From positions 1-64,000 of the forward strand of contig JBDTRM010000051.1 of assembly GCA_039931675.1 (NCBI GenBank): a stretch of 64,000 bases of DNA, written 5' to 3'. Shown here in pieces: positions 1 to 9,287 of the stretch (the first letter of the stretch is position 1; the number at the start of each line of letters is the position of its first letter). The notes beneath the pieces were generated by a model. That model was not told the origin of the DNA. It made no database searches and saw only the letters and a program-made list of their open reading frames with translations. Both the position numbers and the translations under genes were made by a program. Source of the stretch: JAEUTH01 sp039931675. GTDB lineage: Bacteria > Bacteroidota > Bacteroidia > AKYH767-A > OLB10.

Positions 1-412
1 ACGCTATCATCCGGGTGGCGCATTGGGAAAAAAATTATATTTAAAAGTTGGTGATGTTTATCCTAACAATGCAAAGCCACAGGTAAGTTTAAATGATGAT
101 GTTCGCAAAGTGATCATTGAAATTTCATCAAAACGTTTGGGAGCAACTGCAGTTGTTGATAAAAATAAATTAGTCGGTATAATTACCGATGGTGATTTGC
201 GGAGAATGATGGAAAAAAATGAATCGTTTGAAAAATTAAAGGCAAAAGATATCATGAGTGCAAATCCAAAATCAGTTACTGCCGATACACTTGCCAATGA
301 TGCATTTCAATTAATGAAAGCAAAAAACATCACGCAATTAATTGTTGCTGATAAGAACAGGTATTTAGGTTTTGTTCATTTACATGATTTTTTGAAGGAA
401 GGAATTTTTTAG
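1..412 (+). CDS. kdsD: Arabinose-5-phosphate isomerase, C-terminal part (partial)
   Basis: The reading frame is open from the first base, so the gene runs off the left edge and the TTG at 23 is not the real start. The first visible residues, HPGGALGKKL, are the signature that closes the sugar-isomerase (SIS) domain of KdsD/KpsF/GutQ. The remaining roughly 125 residues are two CBS modules, with motifs such as VGIITDGDLRR and a closing YLGFVHLHDFL. The family interconverts ribulose-5-phosphate and arabinose-5-phosphate in the cytoplasm, the first step towards Kdo for lipopolysaccharide. The following tatC gene is a common neighbour in Bacteroidota. Only the C-terminal part can be judged; identity is fairly secure from the HPGG motif plus the CBS pair. 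Confidence 0.88.
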   Translation, partial: RYHPGGALGKKLYLKVGDVYPNNAKPQVSLNDDVRKVIIEISSKRLGATAVVDKNKLVGIITDGDLRRMMEKNESFEKLKAKDIMSANPKSVTADTLANDAFQLMKAKNITQLIVADKNRYLGFVHLHDFLKEGIF

Positions 413-414
413 GA

Positions 415-482
415 TTGCCACTAAGACACTAAGGCACTAAGTTCTTTATACTTTTCTTCGTGCCTTAGTGTCTTAGTGGCAA
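415..482. repeat. Perfect 22-bp inverted repeat (terminator-like hairpin)
   Basis: Bases 415-436 pair perfectly with 461-482 around a 24-base loop. Within each arm the unit CACTAAG/CACTAAGG is itself repeated. It starts two bases after the kdsD stop and lies upstream of tatC, followed by a short T run at 487-492. It could act as a terminator or mRNA-stabilising hairpin, but the internal heptamer periodicity looks more like a dispersed palindromic repeat. Confidence 0.7.
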
Positions 483-524
483 CAACTTTTTTGAATAAAA
501 ATTAATTTGAAGATTTTACAAGAG

Positions 525-540
525 AGGAGAAAATAAATTT
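525..540 (+). promoter_or_regulatory. Ribosome binding site supporting the TTG start of tatC
   Basis: AGGAG at 525-529 is placed 10 bases before the TTG at 540. Clear Shine-Dalgarno sequences are rare in this window, so this one decides the start of tatC. Confidence 0.55.
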
Positions 541-1379
541 TGTTTGGAATATTTAATCGCAGCAGCAGGAAGGTAGTAGAAGGAGAGATGTCTTTTCTAC
601 AGCATCTCGAAGCGTTAAGATGGCATTTGGTTCGTGCTACAATTGTAGTATTACTTTTAGCATTGGTTGCTTTTTTTAATAAAGATTTACTTTTTGACGG
701 AATAATATTAGCTCCCAAGAAGCCTGATTTCCCTACTTATCGCGCCATGTGCTGGCTCGCTGAAAAACTATCTGTTGATGATCTATGCATTAAAGAATTG
801 CCTTTTAAATTACAGTCAACTGAACTTGCACAGCAGTTTACGTTGCACATGTGGGTGGCATTTATTGCAGGATTAATTATTGGATTTCCTTATGTGCTAT
901 GGGAGATATGGCGATTTATAAAACCCGCACTTTCTGAAAAAGAAAAAAGTTACACTTCGGGTGTTGTATTTTTTGCTTCACTGCTTTTTTTCCTCGGAGT
1001 ATTATTCGGTTACTATGTTATTGCACCGTTATCAATTAATTTTTTGGGGAGTTATTCAGTAAGTTCAGAAGTTCAGAACATCTTTACCATTGATTCTTTT
1101 ATTTCAATAATCACTATGCTCACTATTGCTGCCGGTGTGGTTTTTCAATTACCTATAGTAGTTTATTTTCTTTCGAAGATTGGTTTACTCACACCTGCAT
1201 TTATGCGTGCTTATCGCAAACATGCAATTGTTGTTATCCTGATTATTGCAGCAGTTATCACTCCATCGCCTGATGTTACATCTCAACTGCTTGTTGCATT
1301 GCCGCTTTTGCTGCTTTATGAAATTTCGATTTTAATTGCTGCTGTGGTAAACCGTAACAGTAAAAAAATTGTAAACTGA
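540..1379 (+). CDS. tatC: Sec-independent protein translocase TatC
   Basis: Core subunit of the twin-arginine translocase, which recognises RR signal peptides and moves folded proteins across the inner membrane. The protein has the conserved N-terminal MSFLQHLEALRWHLVRA segment before the first membrane helix, FP(Y)VLWEIWRFIKPAL after the second, and six hydrophobic helices in about 279 residues. The loop between helices 1 and 2 is long, as is usual in Bacteroidota. The start is TTG at 540, preceded by a good AGGAG at 525-529, which supports this unusual start codon. No tatA is visible beside it. It follows kdsD after the hairpin at 415-482. Confidence 0.95.
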   Translation: MFGIFNRSSRKVVEGEMSFLQHLEALRWHLVRATIVVLLLALVAFFNKDLLFDGIILAPKKPDFPTYRAMCWLAEKLSVDDLCIKELPFKLQSTELAQQFTLHMWVAFIAGLIIGFPYVLWEIWRFIKPALSEKEKSYTSGVVFFASLLFFLGVLFGYYVIAPLSINFLGSYSVSSEVQNIFTIDSFISIITMLTIAAGVVFQLPIVVYFLSKIGLLTPAFMRAYRKHAIVVILIIAAVITPSPDVTSQLLVALPLLLLYEISILIAAVVNRNSKKIVN

Positions 1380-1422
1380 TTTTCGGTTTTTATGAACTTT
1401 TTTTTTAATAGGCACATCCTGT

Positions 1423-1430
1423 TAACTTTG
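1423..1430 (+). promoter_or_regulatory. Bacteroidota -7 promoter element
   Basis: TAACTTTG matches TAnnTTTG and lies about 62 bases before the ATG at 1492. No convincing TTG -33 element is seen at the usual distance. A small hairpin (ACCCT...AGGGT, about 1445-1458) follows in the presumed leader. Confidence 0.45.
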
Positions 1431-1491
1431 CGGGTTCAATTATTACCCTCCTTAGGGTTGATTTTAGTTAAACCTCAAAACAAATAAGTTC

Positions 1492-4400
1492 ATGAAAAAA
1501 TCTTTAGGTAACCTATGTGGTAAAAGTTATTGTGCGTTTGTTTCTTTTATTCTGATGACGAACATTTTGTTTGTTTCAAACAAAGCTGCTGCGCAACCAG
1601 CGAATTATATAAACGAGCCATTTGCAACAAGCATTCCTTATAATATTGCCAATCCGGGATTGCGCGTTAGCACCACAGACTGGATACAGCAACAAACAGC
1701 CGGAGCATTTGGCGCTCCAAACGATTTTGAATGGATTAATGCAGGAGCTTTTCCTGTTGCTGCAAATCAAAACTTCAGTGGGCTAAGTTCAGGAGCAGGT
1801 TTTGTGAGATACATCAATCGCACTGCTGCATTTCCTGCTGTATCAGGTGCGGCTAATGGCGATGCTGCTGCACTTATCACCCGTGCACTCGATTTTTCAG
1901 GTCACACTGTATATAATGCCGGTGCTGACACATTAAGTATTTCTTTTTACAGAGACAACACTGCCGGGGCACTTCTTAATATTTTAGATTACATTGAAGT
2001 TTATATTAATACCGAACCTTCATTAACCGGTGCTACCTTACTTGCCGAAAAAAATTCAGGTCTCAATAAAATTTATCGCTCATCAACACAGGCGCCTTTT
2101 GCGGCTGGCCCGGGATGGAATCGTTATCGCTACACTATTCCTAATACTTCTGATTATGTAAGTGGAACAGGTGGAACAAGTAATGCTTATATAATAGTAG
2201 TTGCACACAGTGCGGGCGGTAATAATATTTATCTTGATAATTTTAATTTACCACAATGGCCAACGCCAATGCAGGTTCAAAGCGCTACTTTGATTTACCA
2301 GGATGACAATGACATTGCAAAAAGCACCACTAATAATTTATTGCTTGGAGTTAAAGTGATCACAAAGGGAAGCACATCACCATTAAAATTAGATGCAGCA
2401 ACTTTTTCGTCAAGCGGAAGTACTAACTGGACTGCTGACGTATCAGCAGCACACAGTTATTATACGGGCGGATCATCTTACTTCACTACCACAGGCGGTG
2501 CGGTAACCATGCCTGCTTTGGGTTCAAGCGGACCCGGGATAGGGCTATTTAATTTTGGATGGTGGTTGCCAGGGTGCCCTGATCCTGGGACACCTGTTGT
2601 AATGACACTAAATCCCGGCACTGAAAATTACATTTGGTTTGCCGTGGATGTTTCACCAACTGCTATAACCGGAAATTTTATTGGTGCAGATTTTCAGTTC
2701 GCAACAGTTCGTCCCGGAGGAACCTGTACATTTTATGGCAATAATATTTCAAGCACTAACCTTGTAACTAATCCTATACCACCGCAAACATTTGGTAAGG
2801 CGAGATTAATAGGTCCTTCATACGCAATTCCAAGTTACATTAATGGTACAGCTAATACTCCCAATGATTGTATCAGCACAGTTTACATGCCAGGCGATAA
2901 CGGAACGCAAATCAGTAATTATGATCATGATTTTGCATGCAGCACTTGTGTGGCAAATTTTGGCCAACCGCAATATTGTGTGCGCATTGCTTGCCAACCT
3001 CCATCATATACCAATTTCTCCCCGCTCAACCAGGGCACTTTTAAAAATCGTTTCGTTCAGGTTACTGCAGGCTTTGGTATCCGAACTGGAGGTTCATCAT
3101 ACATATTAAAAGGCCAGGCAGGATTATGGGCTTATAACTCCAATAATATTGCTGTTTTTATTGATTGGAATCACGATGGCGATTTTGATGACAAGTATCA
3201 TGGCACTACGGGAGTTCCCGCGCAAGATGTTGACATATCTGAAAATTACGGAACTCATACAATGTTGAATGGCGATATGAATAGTTATCCTGTTGCTGCA
3301 TGGCCTGCAAATACAACATGGATAATTAATGTACCTGTTAAAACTGATATAGTTATAGATTTGAATGACCCTGCACAATTGCCAAATAACAGCGTCTCTC
3401 CGATTTTTCTTGGAAATGTAAGAATGCGTATTCGCGAGGTTTTTGCCATTACCAATATCCATCCTTTTGTTCAATATACTTATGGCGAAGCAGAGGATTA
3501 CACCTTGCAGGTACTGGATAATTGCCCTGCACCTGCCGCTAACTATCGCAAATGGATTGGCAACACCAGCGATTGGAATGACCCGACAAATTGGTGCCCG
3601 TCAATACCAACCATAAACGAAGATGCATTAATACCTTTATTAGATACAGCATTTTTTTATCCTGAAATTAAAGCCAACACAACAGCGATATGCAACAATT
3701 TAAAATTGCAATCGAATGCATCGGGTATAGGAGCGAAGTTAAATATTGATGCATATCAAAACAGTTCGCTCACAGTAGCCAATGATGTTTTAATCGGCAA
3801 TGGTGCACCTGCGGCCGGTTCAACAGCATCAATAACGGTTAAAAGTAATTTGTCTAAAACGTTAACTATTCCTTCTAAATCATCAGTGCCACCATTAGGA
3901 TTAGCATTGCAACCGCAAACGCCTTTCAGAACAAATGCTCAGGCAAAAACACAAATTGTTTATTCAGCAACTGAATTGGCAAGTACTTATGGCTGGAAAG
4001 CGGGTGATGTTATTGATCAAATAGGTATCGAAGTTAATTCAATAAGCGGTGGTGCCGCTCCTTCCGATTATCCTGATTTCAGAATACAAGCCTTCCTTAT
4101 TAATGGATCTTCGCCTCAACCAACATTTCCATTTCCTCCAACCGCAAATACAAAAATTGCGATTGCAGCAGGTGATCCCAATGTGGTGGCAGGCTGGCCG
4201 AAAACAATTTTCAGTGCTTCACCTCTAACTTTGAATATGCCGAATGCAACGGGTGGCACGCAGGCCAATGGAAATTATCAAACGTTTGATCTTAATCCTG
4301 GTACGTTTATATGGGATGGTACAAGCCATGTGGTTTTATCATTTGAATTTAAAACAACTGCGGGTGCATCACCGGCAAAAAATTATGTTTTGTATAATGA

Positions 4401-5652
4401 ACCGAATGGAATCTTTAACACACTCTCAGTAAACTACAGCACGGCAGGTACTATAATAACCGGCTATAACATAGACGGTGCATCTCATTATACCGGTGGC
4501 GTGCAGGCAGGAATTACAGCAAGTGTTTCAAATAACCGTCCACGATTAGATTTCAAATTTCATCGTAATTATCAAACCTTTCCAATCAATGTTGGCGGTG
4601 ACTGGATGAACAGGGGTGATAGCGTAAACGGTTTTATCGCAGGTAAGAGTGAAGTCATTTTTAACGGAAGTGCCGTTGCAAGTATTAATGGACTCTCAAC
4701 AACATTTAATCAGTTGACTATTGATAAATCTATCAATTCACAAACAGTTTCGCTTTATGCTGATGCAAGTGTTGATTCAATTCTAAACCTGAATAAAGGC
4801 AGGTTGCTTTTGAATCAAAAGGTGCTTACTGTAAATAATAATGCTGCCAATGCAATTGTAAAAAATACAGGAGTAATAGTAAGCGAGTCGCAATACGCAC
4901 CTTATGGTTACGTGAACTGGAATGTGGGAGGCGATTATACTCAGCACGTTTTTCCTTTCGCAAATATGGGTGGCAGCAATATTCCTTTTGTGTATAAACA
5001 GATTACGGGCAATGCAGGTTATGTAATGGCTTCCACTTACAAAAGCAATATAAATAATCTTCCGTATCCAACAGGAGTTACCAATGTTGATGATACCAAT
5101 GGAATAAATAATAAAGCTTACACCGTTGATCGTTTCTGGACAGTTACACGTACCGGAACAACAGGCAATGCACAACTCAGGTTTTCATATAAAAATACTG
5201 ATGCTCCTGCGCCCATCACAGCAGGAAACTTAGAAGCTAATCGTTATAATTTCGCAACAAATCTTTGGCAGCGATTTAGCAATATTCAAAATAATATTAC
5301 CGGAACATTGGTGAGCAGTGTTACAATAAATAATGTAGCTGCTGCGAAATTGGTTGGCGGAGTTTGGGCTTTAAGTGATGTAAGTAGTCCGCTTCGTTTG
5401 ACATCGCCTTTACAGCCGTTAGCCGATATTTATCCAAATCCTTTTGATGATTTTGTGAAAGTGAATCTTAAAGAAAATATTTATGAAGAAGTCAGCTATG
5501 TAATTTATGATGCTACGCTGCGATTAGTTGCTGACGGCTCTTTGCAGCCCGGTGAATCTTTTATCAATACGCAAATGCTTGCACCCGGTACGTATATAGT
5601 TGGGCTAAAAACGGGCGAACAAAAACAACAACAGAAAATAGTGAAACTATAA
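1492..5652 (+). CDS. Large T9SS cargo protein with BNR-assoc-like, GEVED and type A sorting domains
   Basis: A 1386-residue secreted surface protein. Residues 1-35 form a signal peptide ending near KAAAQ. Residues about 40-255 look like a jelly-roll/MAM-like sandwich. About 258-440 resemble the BNR-repeat-associated N-terminal domain. About 445-675 are a GEVED-type domain (ending FVQYTYGEAEDYTLQV) and carry Asp-rich DWNHDGDFDDK, a probable calcium site. The second half (about 686-1386) starts WIGNTSDWNDPTNW and is shared with the next gene. The last ~75 residues are a type A sorting domain (IYPNPFDDFVKV to QQKIVKL), predicting outer-membrane export by T9SS. No catalytic motif is seen, so adhesion or surface structure is the likeliest role. 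Confidence 0.85.
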   Translation: MKKSLGNLCGKSYCAFVSFILMTNILFVSNKAAAQPANYINEPFATSIPYNIANPGLRVSTTDWIQQQTAGAFGAPNDFEWINAGAFPVAANQNFSGLSSGAGFVRYINRTAAFPAVSGAANGDAAALITRALDFSGHTVYNAGADTLSISFYRDNTAGALLNILDYIEVYINTEPSLTGATLLAEKNSGLNKIYRSSTQAPFAAGPGWNRYRYTIPNTSDYVSGTGGTSNAYIIVVAHSAGGNNIYLDNFNLPQWPTPMQVQSATLIYQDDNDIAKSTTNNLLLGVKVITKGSTSPLKLDAATFSSSGSTNWTADVSAAHSYYTGGSSYFTTTGGAVTMPALGSSGPGIGLFNFGWWLPGCPDPGTPVVMTLNPGTENYIWFAVDVSPTAITGNFIGADFQFATVRPGGTCTFYGNNISSTNLVTNPIPPQTFGKARLIGPSYAIPSYINGTANTPNDCISTVYMPGDNGTQISNYDHDFACSTCVANFGQPQYCVRIACQPPSYTNFSPLNQGTFKNRFVQVTAGFGIRTGGSSYILKGQAGLWAYNSNNIAVFIDWNHDGDFDDKYHGTTGVPAQDVDISENYGTHTMLNGDMNSYPVAAWPANTTWIINVPVKTDIVIDLNDPAQLPNNSVSPIFLGNVRMRIREVFAITNIHPFVQYTYGEAEDYTLQVLDNCPAPAANYRKWIGNTSDWNDPTNWCPSIPTINEDALIPLLDTAFFYPEIKANTTAICNNLKLQSNASGIGAKLNIDAYQNSSLTVANDVLIGNGAPAAGSTASITVKSNLSKTLTIPSKSSVPPLGLALQPQTPFRTNAQAKTQIVYSATELASTYGWKAGDVIDQIGIEVNSISGGAAPSDYPDFRIQAFLINGSSPQPTFPFPPTANTKIAIAAGDPNVVAGWPKTIFSASPLTLNMPNATGGTQANGNYQTFDLNPGTFIWDGTSHVVLSFEFKTTAGASPAKNYVLYNEPNGIFNTLSVNYSTAGTIITGYNIDGASHYTGGVQAGITASVSNNRPRLDFKFHRNYQTFPINVGGDWMNRGDSVNGFIAGKSEVIFNGSAVASINGLSTTFNQLTIDKSINSQTVSLYADASVDSILNLNKGRLLLNQKVLTVNNNAANAIVKNTGVIVSESQYAPYGYVNWNVGGDYTQHVFPFANMGGSNIPFVYKQITGNAGYVMASTYKSNINNLPYPTGVTNVDDTNGINNKAYTVDRFWTVTRTGTTGNAQLRFSYKNTDAPAPITAGNLEANRYNFATNLWQRFSNIQNNITGTLVSSVTINNVAAAKLVGGVWALSDVSSPLRLTSPLQPLADIYPNPFDDFVKVNLKENIYEEVSYVIYDATLRLVADGSLQPGESFINTQMLAPGTYIVGLKTGEQKQQQKIVKL

Positions 5653-5716
5653 TTTAGTGCTTAATAATTTTTTTTAGTATATTCATCAAACATTTCAAAC
5701 TTTATAATTAAAAGCC

Positions 5717-7924
5717 ATGATACACAATAACAATTTCAAAGCTCATCCCGACCAAATCTTGACAAAAACATTGATTTTATTTTCAATTCTTTTTGTAATG
5801 ATGATTCAATCAACATCTGCACAAACCTGCACATGGATTGGTAATACCACTGCATGGGATGATCCGAATAATTGGTCGCCAGGTATTCCGGCAATAAATA
5901 AGGATGCTGTTATTCCTGTTGTAAATGCACCTTTTGTTTACCCTGCAATTAATGAATTTACAAATGCGCAATGCCACAGTTTAAAATTAAAAGACAATGG
6001 AGCAGGCACAGGTTCGCTGTTGAATATTGATGCAATTAACTCAAGTTCCCTAACCATTGCCGATTCATTAATTATTGGTGACGGTGCTACAGGTGGTTCA
6101 TCTGCTGCAATAAAAATTTCGAGCATCAATAATCCAACAGTTACAATACCTGGGGCAACTTCAGTTCCACCTGCGGGCTTAGCATTGACACCGCAAACTC
6201 CTTTTCGTGCAATAGCGCAATGTAAAACCCAGGTTACATACACAGCACAGGAATTGGCGGTAACCTATGGCTTGAAGAGCGGAACCGTAATTGATAAATT
6301 GTCATTTGTAGTAAACAGTATTTCTCCTGCACCGGCAGGACCGGCAACATTCCAAAATTTCAGAATCCAGGCTTTCTTAACTTCATCTCCTACCACATAT
6401 CCTTTTCCACCTCCTTCAAGCATTAAGGTTGCAGTAATGTTTGGTGATGCTAGTGTTCTTGCGGGCTGGCCGAAAACCATTTTCAGTACATCATCTCTTG
6501 TTTTAAATATGCCTAATGCTACGGGTGGCACGCAGGCAAATGGAAATTATCAAACTCTTGTACTCAATCCAAATACATTGATTTGGGATGGGGTTAGTAA
6601 TCTTGTTTTGTCTTTCGAATATAATACTGACACAGGTTCTGCTCCGCTGAAAAATTATGTTTTGTATGATGAAGCCGGAGCATCATTTAAAACGCTTTCT
6701 TTAAGTTATAACGTTGTTGGAACAATAATAACAGGATATAATATTGATGGTCTTAATCATTGGTCGGGTGGAGTTCAATATGGAATTGCTGCTAATACTT
6801 CCAATCAGCGTCCACGTATTGATTTTACAATTGCTAAAATATATCAACCATTTCCTATTAGCATTGGCGGGAATTGGATTAACAATAATGCAGGTGGTAA
6901 TGGATTTTCAGCAGGTAATAGCATGGTAACATTTAATGGAAATGCCGATTCAAAAATTATGGGACAGTCAACTACATTTGATAAAATAACCATCAATAAA
7001 TTATCTAATGCAAATAAAATTACGCTTTATAATAATATTACTGTTGACTCTGTATTAAATCTGAACAAGGGCAAACTATTCTTAAATCAAAATTTATTGA
7101 ACGTAAATAATCCTGATGCTAATGCAATTACAAAAGTGAACGGAGCCATAGTAAGCGAATCGCAAAATGCACCTTATAGTTATATCAACTGGAATGTAGC
7201 TGATAATTATGACCAGCATGTTTTTCCTTTTGCCAATAGCACGGGCACTTATATTCCTTTTATTTACAAGCAAATAACTGGAAATGCAGGGTATGTAAAA
7301 GCTGCCACTTACAAAACCAATTTAAACAATCTTCCGTATCCCACAGGCGTTACCAATGTGAATGATACCAATGGAGTAAATAATAAAGCTTACACTGTTG
7401 ATCGCTTCTGGGCTGTAAGCCGCACAGGAACAACAGGAAATGCACATCTCAAATTTTCTTATAAAAACACTGAAGCACCTGTGCCCATCACATCAGGAAA
7501 TTTAGAAGCAAATCGTTATGATTTTTCAACCAACTTATGGCAGCGCTTCACTAATTTTCAAACCAATATTACAGGCGCAATGGTTAGCAGTTTAAAAATA
7601 AATAATGTTTCGGCAACAAACTTAGTTAATGGAATGTGGGCATTGAGCGATATGACCAGTCCATTAAGAATAGACAATTCAACAGAAAACTTTACTGAAA
7701 TTTATCCGAATCCTTTTAACGATTATATTCATGTAGCACTTGATCCGAAACAAGAGACAGCAGTTGATTATATAATTTATGATGCAACTATGCGTGCGGT
7801 TGCTGAAGGAAAATTGAATGTTGGTGATGAAATAATAAATACTCAAAACCTTTCTCGCGGTGCTTATATATTGAAGATTAATTCAGGAGAATTAAATCTG
7901 CAACAAAAAATATTGAAGATGTAA
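5717..7924 (+). CDS. T9SS cargo protein, paralogue of the preceding gene's C-terminal half
   Basis: A 735-residue protein with a signal peptide (MIHNNN to STSAQ) followed at once by WIGNTTAWDDPNNWSPGIP, the point where homology with the upstream protein begins. From there the two align throughout, sharing stretches such as NATGGTQANGNYQT, YPTGVTNV and RFWxVxRTGTTGNA, and even long identical DNA tracts. Both end with a type A T9SS sorting domain (IYPNPFNDYIHV to LQQKILKM). The gene lacks the GEVED and upstream domains. It lies 64 bases behind its paralogue in the same orientation, so it is a tandem duplication with N-terminal domain loss, or the neighbour gained domains. Function is unknown beyond surface export. 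Confidence 0.85.
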   Translation: MIHNNNFKAHPDQILTKTLILFSILFVMMIQSTSAQTCTWIGNTTAWDDPNNWSPGIPAINKDAVIPVVNAPFVYPAINEFTNAQCHSLKLKDNGAGTGSLLNIDAINSSSLTIADSLIIGDGATGGSSAAIKISSINNPTVTIPGATSVPPAGLALTPQTPFRAIAQCKTQVTYTAQELAVTYGLKSGTVIDKLSFVVNSISPAPAGPATFQNFRIQAFLTSSPTTYPFPPPSSIKVAVMFGDASVLAGWPKTIFSTSSLVLNMPNATGGTQANGNYQTLVLNPNTLIWDGVSNLVLSFEYNTDTGSAPLKNYVLYDEAGASFKTLSLSYNVVGTIITGYNIDGLNHWSGGVQYGIAANTSNQRPRIDFTIAKIYQPFPISIGGNWINNNAGGNGFSAGNSMVTFNGNADSKIMGQSTTFDKITINKLSNANKITLYNNITVDSVLNLNKGKLFLNQNLLNVNNPDANAITKVNGAIVSESQNAPYSYINWNVADNYDQHVFPFANSTGTYIPFIYKQITGNAGYVKAATYKTNLNNLPYPTGVTNVNDTNGVNNKAYTVDRFWAVSRTGTTGNAHLKFSYKNTEAPVPITSGNLEANRYDFSTNLWQRFTNFQTNITGAMVSSLKINNVSATNLVNGMWALSDMTSPLRIDNSTENFTEIYPNPFNDYIHVALDPKQETAVDYIIYDATMRAVAEGKLNVGDEIINTQNLSRGAYILKINSGELNLQQKILKM

Positions 7925-7945
7925 GATCATATAAATTGAAAAACT

Positions 7946-7979
7946 AAAAGGCATTTCAGAAATTTCTGTGATGCCTTTT
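7946..7979. terminator. Rho-independent terminator
   Basis: AAAAGGCAT (7946-7954) pairs with ATGCCTTTT (7971-7979), with an inner palindrome CAGAAATTTCTG at 7957-7968 and a T tract to 7984. It lies 22 bases after the stop of the gene ending at 7924. Confidence 0.8.
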
Positions 7980-8001
7980 TTTATTTTGATTGTCCACACA
8001 A

Positions 8002-8047
8002 AACCCGTGAAGTTTAAAAAACTCACGGGTTGAAGGCGCACTTCAAC
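8002..8047. terminator. Double hairpin between convergent genes
   Basis: AACCCGTGA (8002-8010) pairs with TCACGGGTT (8023-8031). A second small hairpin, GTTGAAG/CTTCAAC (8029-8035 and 8041-8047), overlaps its end. It lies 37 bases beyond the stop of the minus-strand gene at 8084, so it probably terminates that transcript. Confidence 0.55.
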
Positions 8048-8083
8048 TGAAAACGATTTCTTGCGGGTTAAAAGCTTGCTAAT

Positions 8084-9202
8084 TTACTTAACCACAGAAA
8101 AAGTCTTTGATTCATTGTGGTTTTCGCAATTCCATTTCACCAAATAAACGCCTGTGGTAAAATCGCTTACATCAATAAGCATTTCATCAGATATTGATTT
8201 GCCTGTAAAAACAGTTTTTCCAAAAAGATCAAATACTTGAATAATTGATTCATCATCTGTAGGTAAATGAATGGTAACAGTATTAATTGCAGGATTGGGA
8301 TAAACTGCCAAATGGTCTAATTCAACTTTGTTAGCCTGAATTGCAGCATTTTGATTTAGCCTGCATGGAGTAGTTACATTTTTAGCAGTAGAGGTTTTAT
8401 TACCGCAACTGTTAGTAACCTTTACCTTATAGGTTCCGGCTGTTTTTGCAATATATGTTGAAGATGTTGCGCCTGAAATATTTATCCCGTCTAACTTCCA
8501 CTGATATTTATATGCACCTGTATTTGCAGTAAGTGTTACACTATCACCTGCGCAAAATGCTAACGGGCCGCTTGCCGTTACAGTTACCACAGGAGTTGCG
8601 CAAGTTGTTTCTCCGGCACGTATCGGCAGGTTAACAACTGAATTAAACGCATAATCCTTTATCGTGAAATTGCCAAAACTTGTGTTGAGTCCTTCAACAT
8701 CTATTCCAAGCCATCCGTAATAAGTATGACCTCCCATGCAAAGTTTCAATGGAAGAAATTTCTCCGCAGTATTAATCCAATAACCGTTGGGAATGCCCAC
8801 CCAGTATTCCGTCTGGCATAACCATGACATGCTGAAAAGCAGTTGATTTGGGTCTCTTCTCCACAATAAATTTTTATCAATTACTGAATTGGAATCAAGT
8901 CTCAATGGCTGAAGTGAAATAATACTATCACCACCAATTGAATTAAATCTTTTTGGTGTAATGCGGATGTAATAATTCAATTGCGCAATGTCACCACATG
9001 GTCCGGCAAATGAATTTGAATATGTAATATCAAAATCTTTCATCCCGTCATTATTCAAATCCAGGTGATAAACTGCACCATTGCCGTTGAATGTAAGATC
9101 GGGGTTCACATTTGTATAAACAATTTGTGCCTGCGATGCTTTTATATAAAAAACAGCAATAAATAATAAGAGATAAAATTTGATTGGGGGATGGATTGTC
9201 AT
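8084..9202 (-). CDS. Secreted protein with Ig-like domain and T9SS type A sorting domain
   Basis: A 372-residue protein. Residues 1-25 are a signal peptide (ending KASQA). Residues about 26-200 form an unnamed β-rich domain containing LDLNNDGMKDFD, a calcium-binding-like DxNxDGxxD loop, and ending FTIKDYAFNSV with a following IRAGE. Residues about 205-280 are an Ig-like module (FCAGDSVTL, YQWKLDG, AGTYKVKVTNSCG) that recurs in other proteins of this window. The last ~75 residues are a T9SS type A sorting domain (VYPNPAINTVTI to SKTFSVVK). Several Cys residues in the first domain suit an exported protein. No enzyme motif is visible. It is transcribed toward the paralogous pair and away from the PorP/SprF gene. 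Confidence 0.8.
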   Translation of the reverse strand: MTIHPPIKFYLLLFIAVFYIKASQAQIVYTNVNPDLTFNGNGAVYHLDLNNDGMKDFDITYSNSFAGPCGDIAQLNYYIRITPKRFNSIGGDSIISLQPLRLDSNSVIDKNLLWRRDPNQLLFSMSWLCQTEYWVGIPNGYWINTAEKFLPLKLCMGGHTYYGWLGIDVEGLNTSFGNFTIKDYAFNSVVNLPIRAGETTCATPVVTVTASGPLAFCAGDSVTLTANTGAYKYQWKLDGINISGATSSTYIAKTAGTYKVKVTNSCGNKTSTAKNVTTPCRLNQNAAIQANKVELDHLAVYPNPAINTVTIHLPTDDESIIQVFDLFGKTVFTGKSISDEMLIDVSDFTTGVYLVKWNCENHNESKTFSVVK

Positions 9203-9287
9203 GGCGAGTAGAATTTAAAAAATATTTCTAAGGATAAAAGTAGTGATTAAATTGTGAAAGTAAATTAAAGTTTTTGATGTGTCATAA

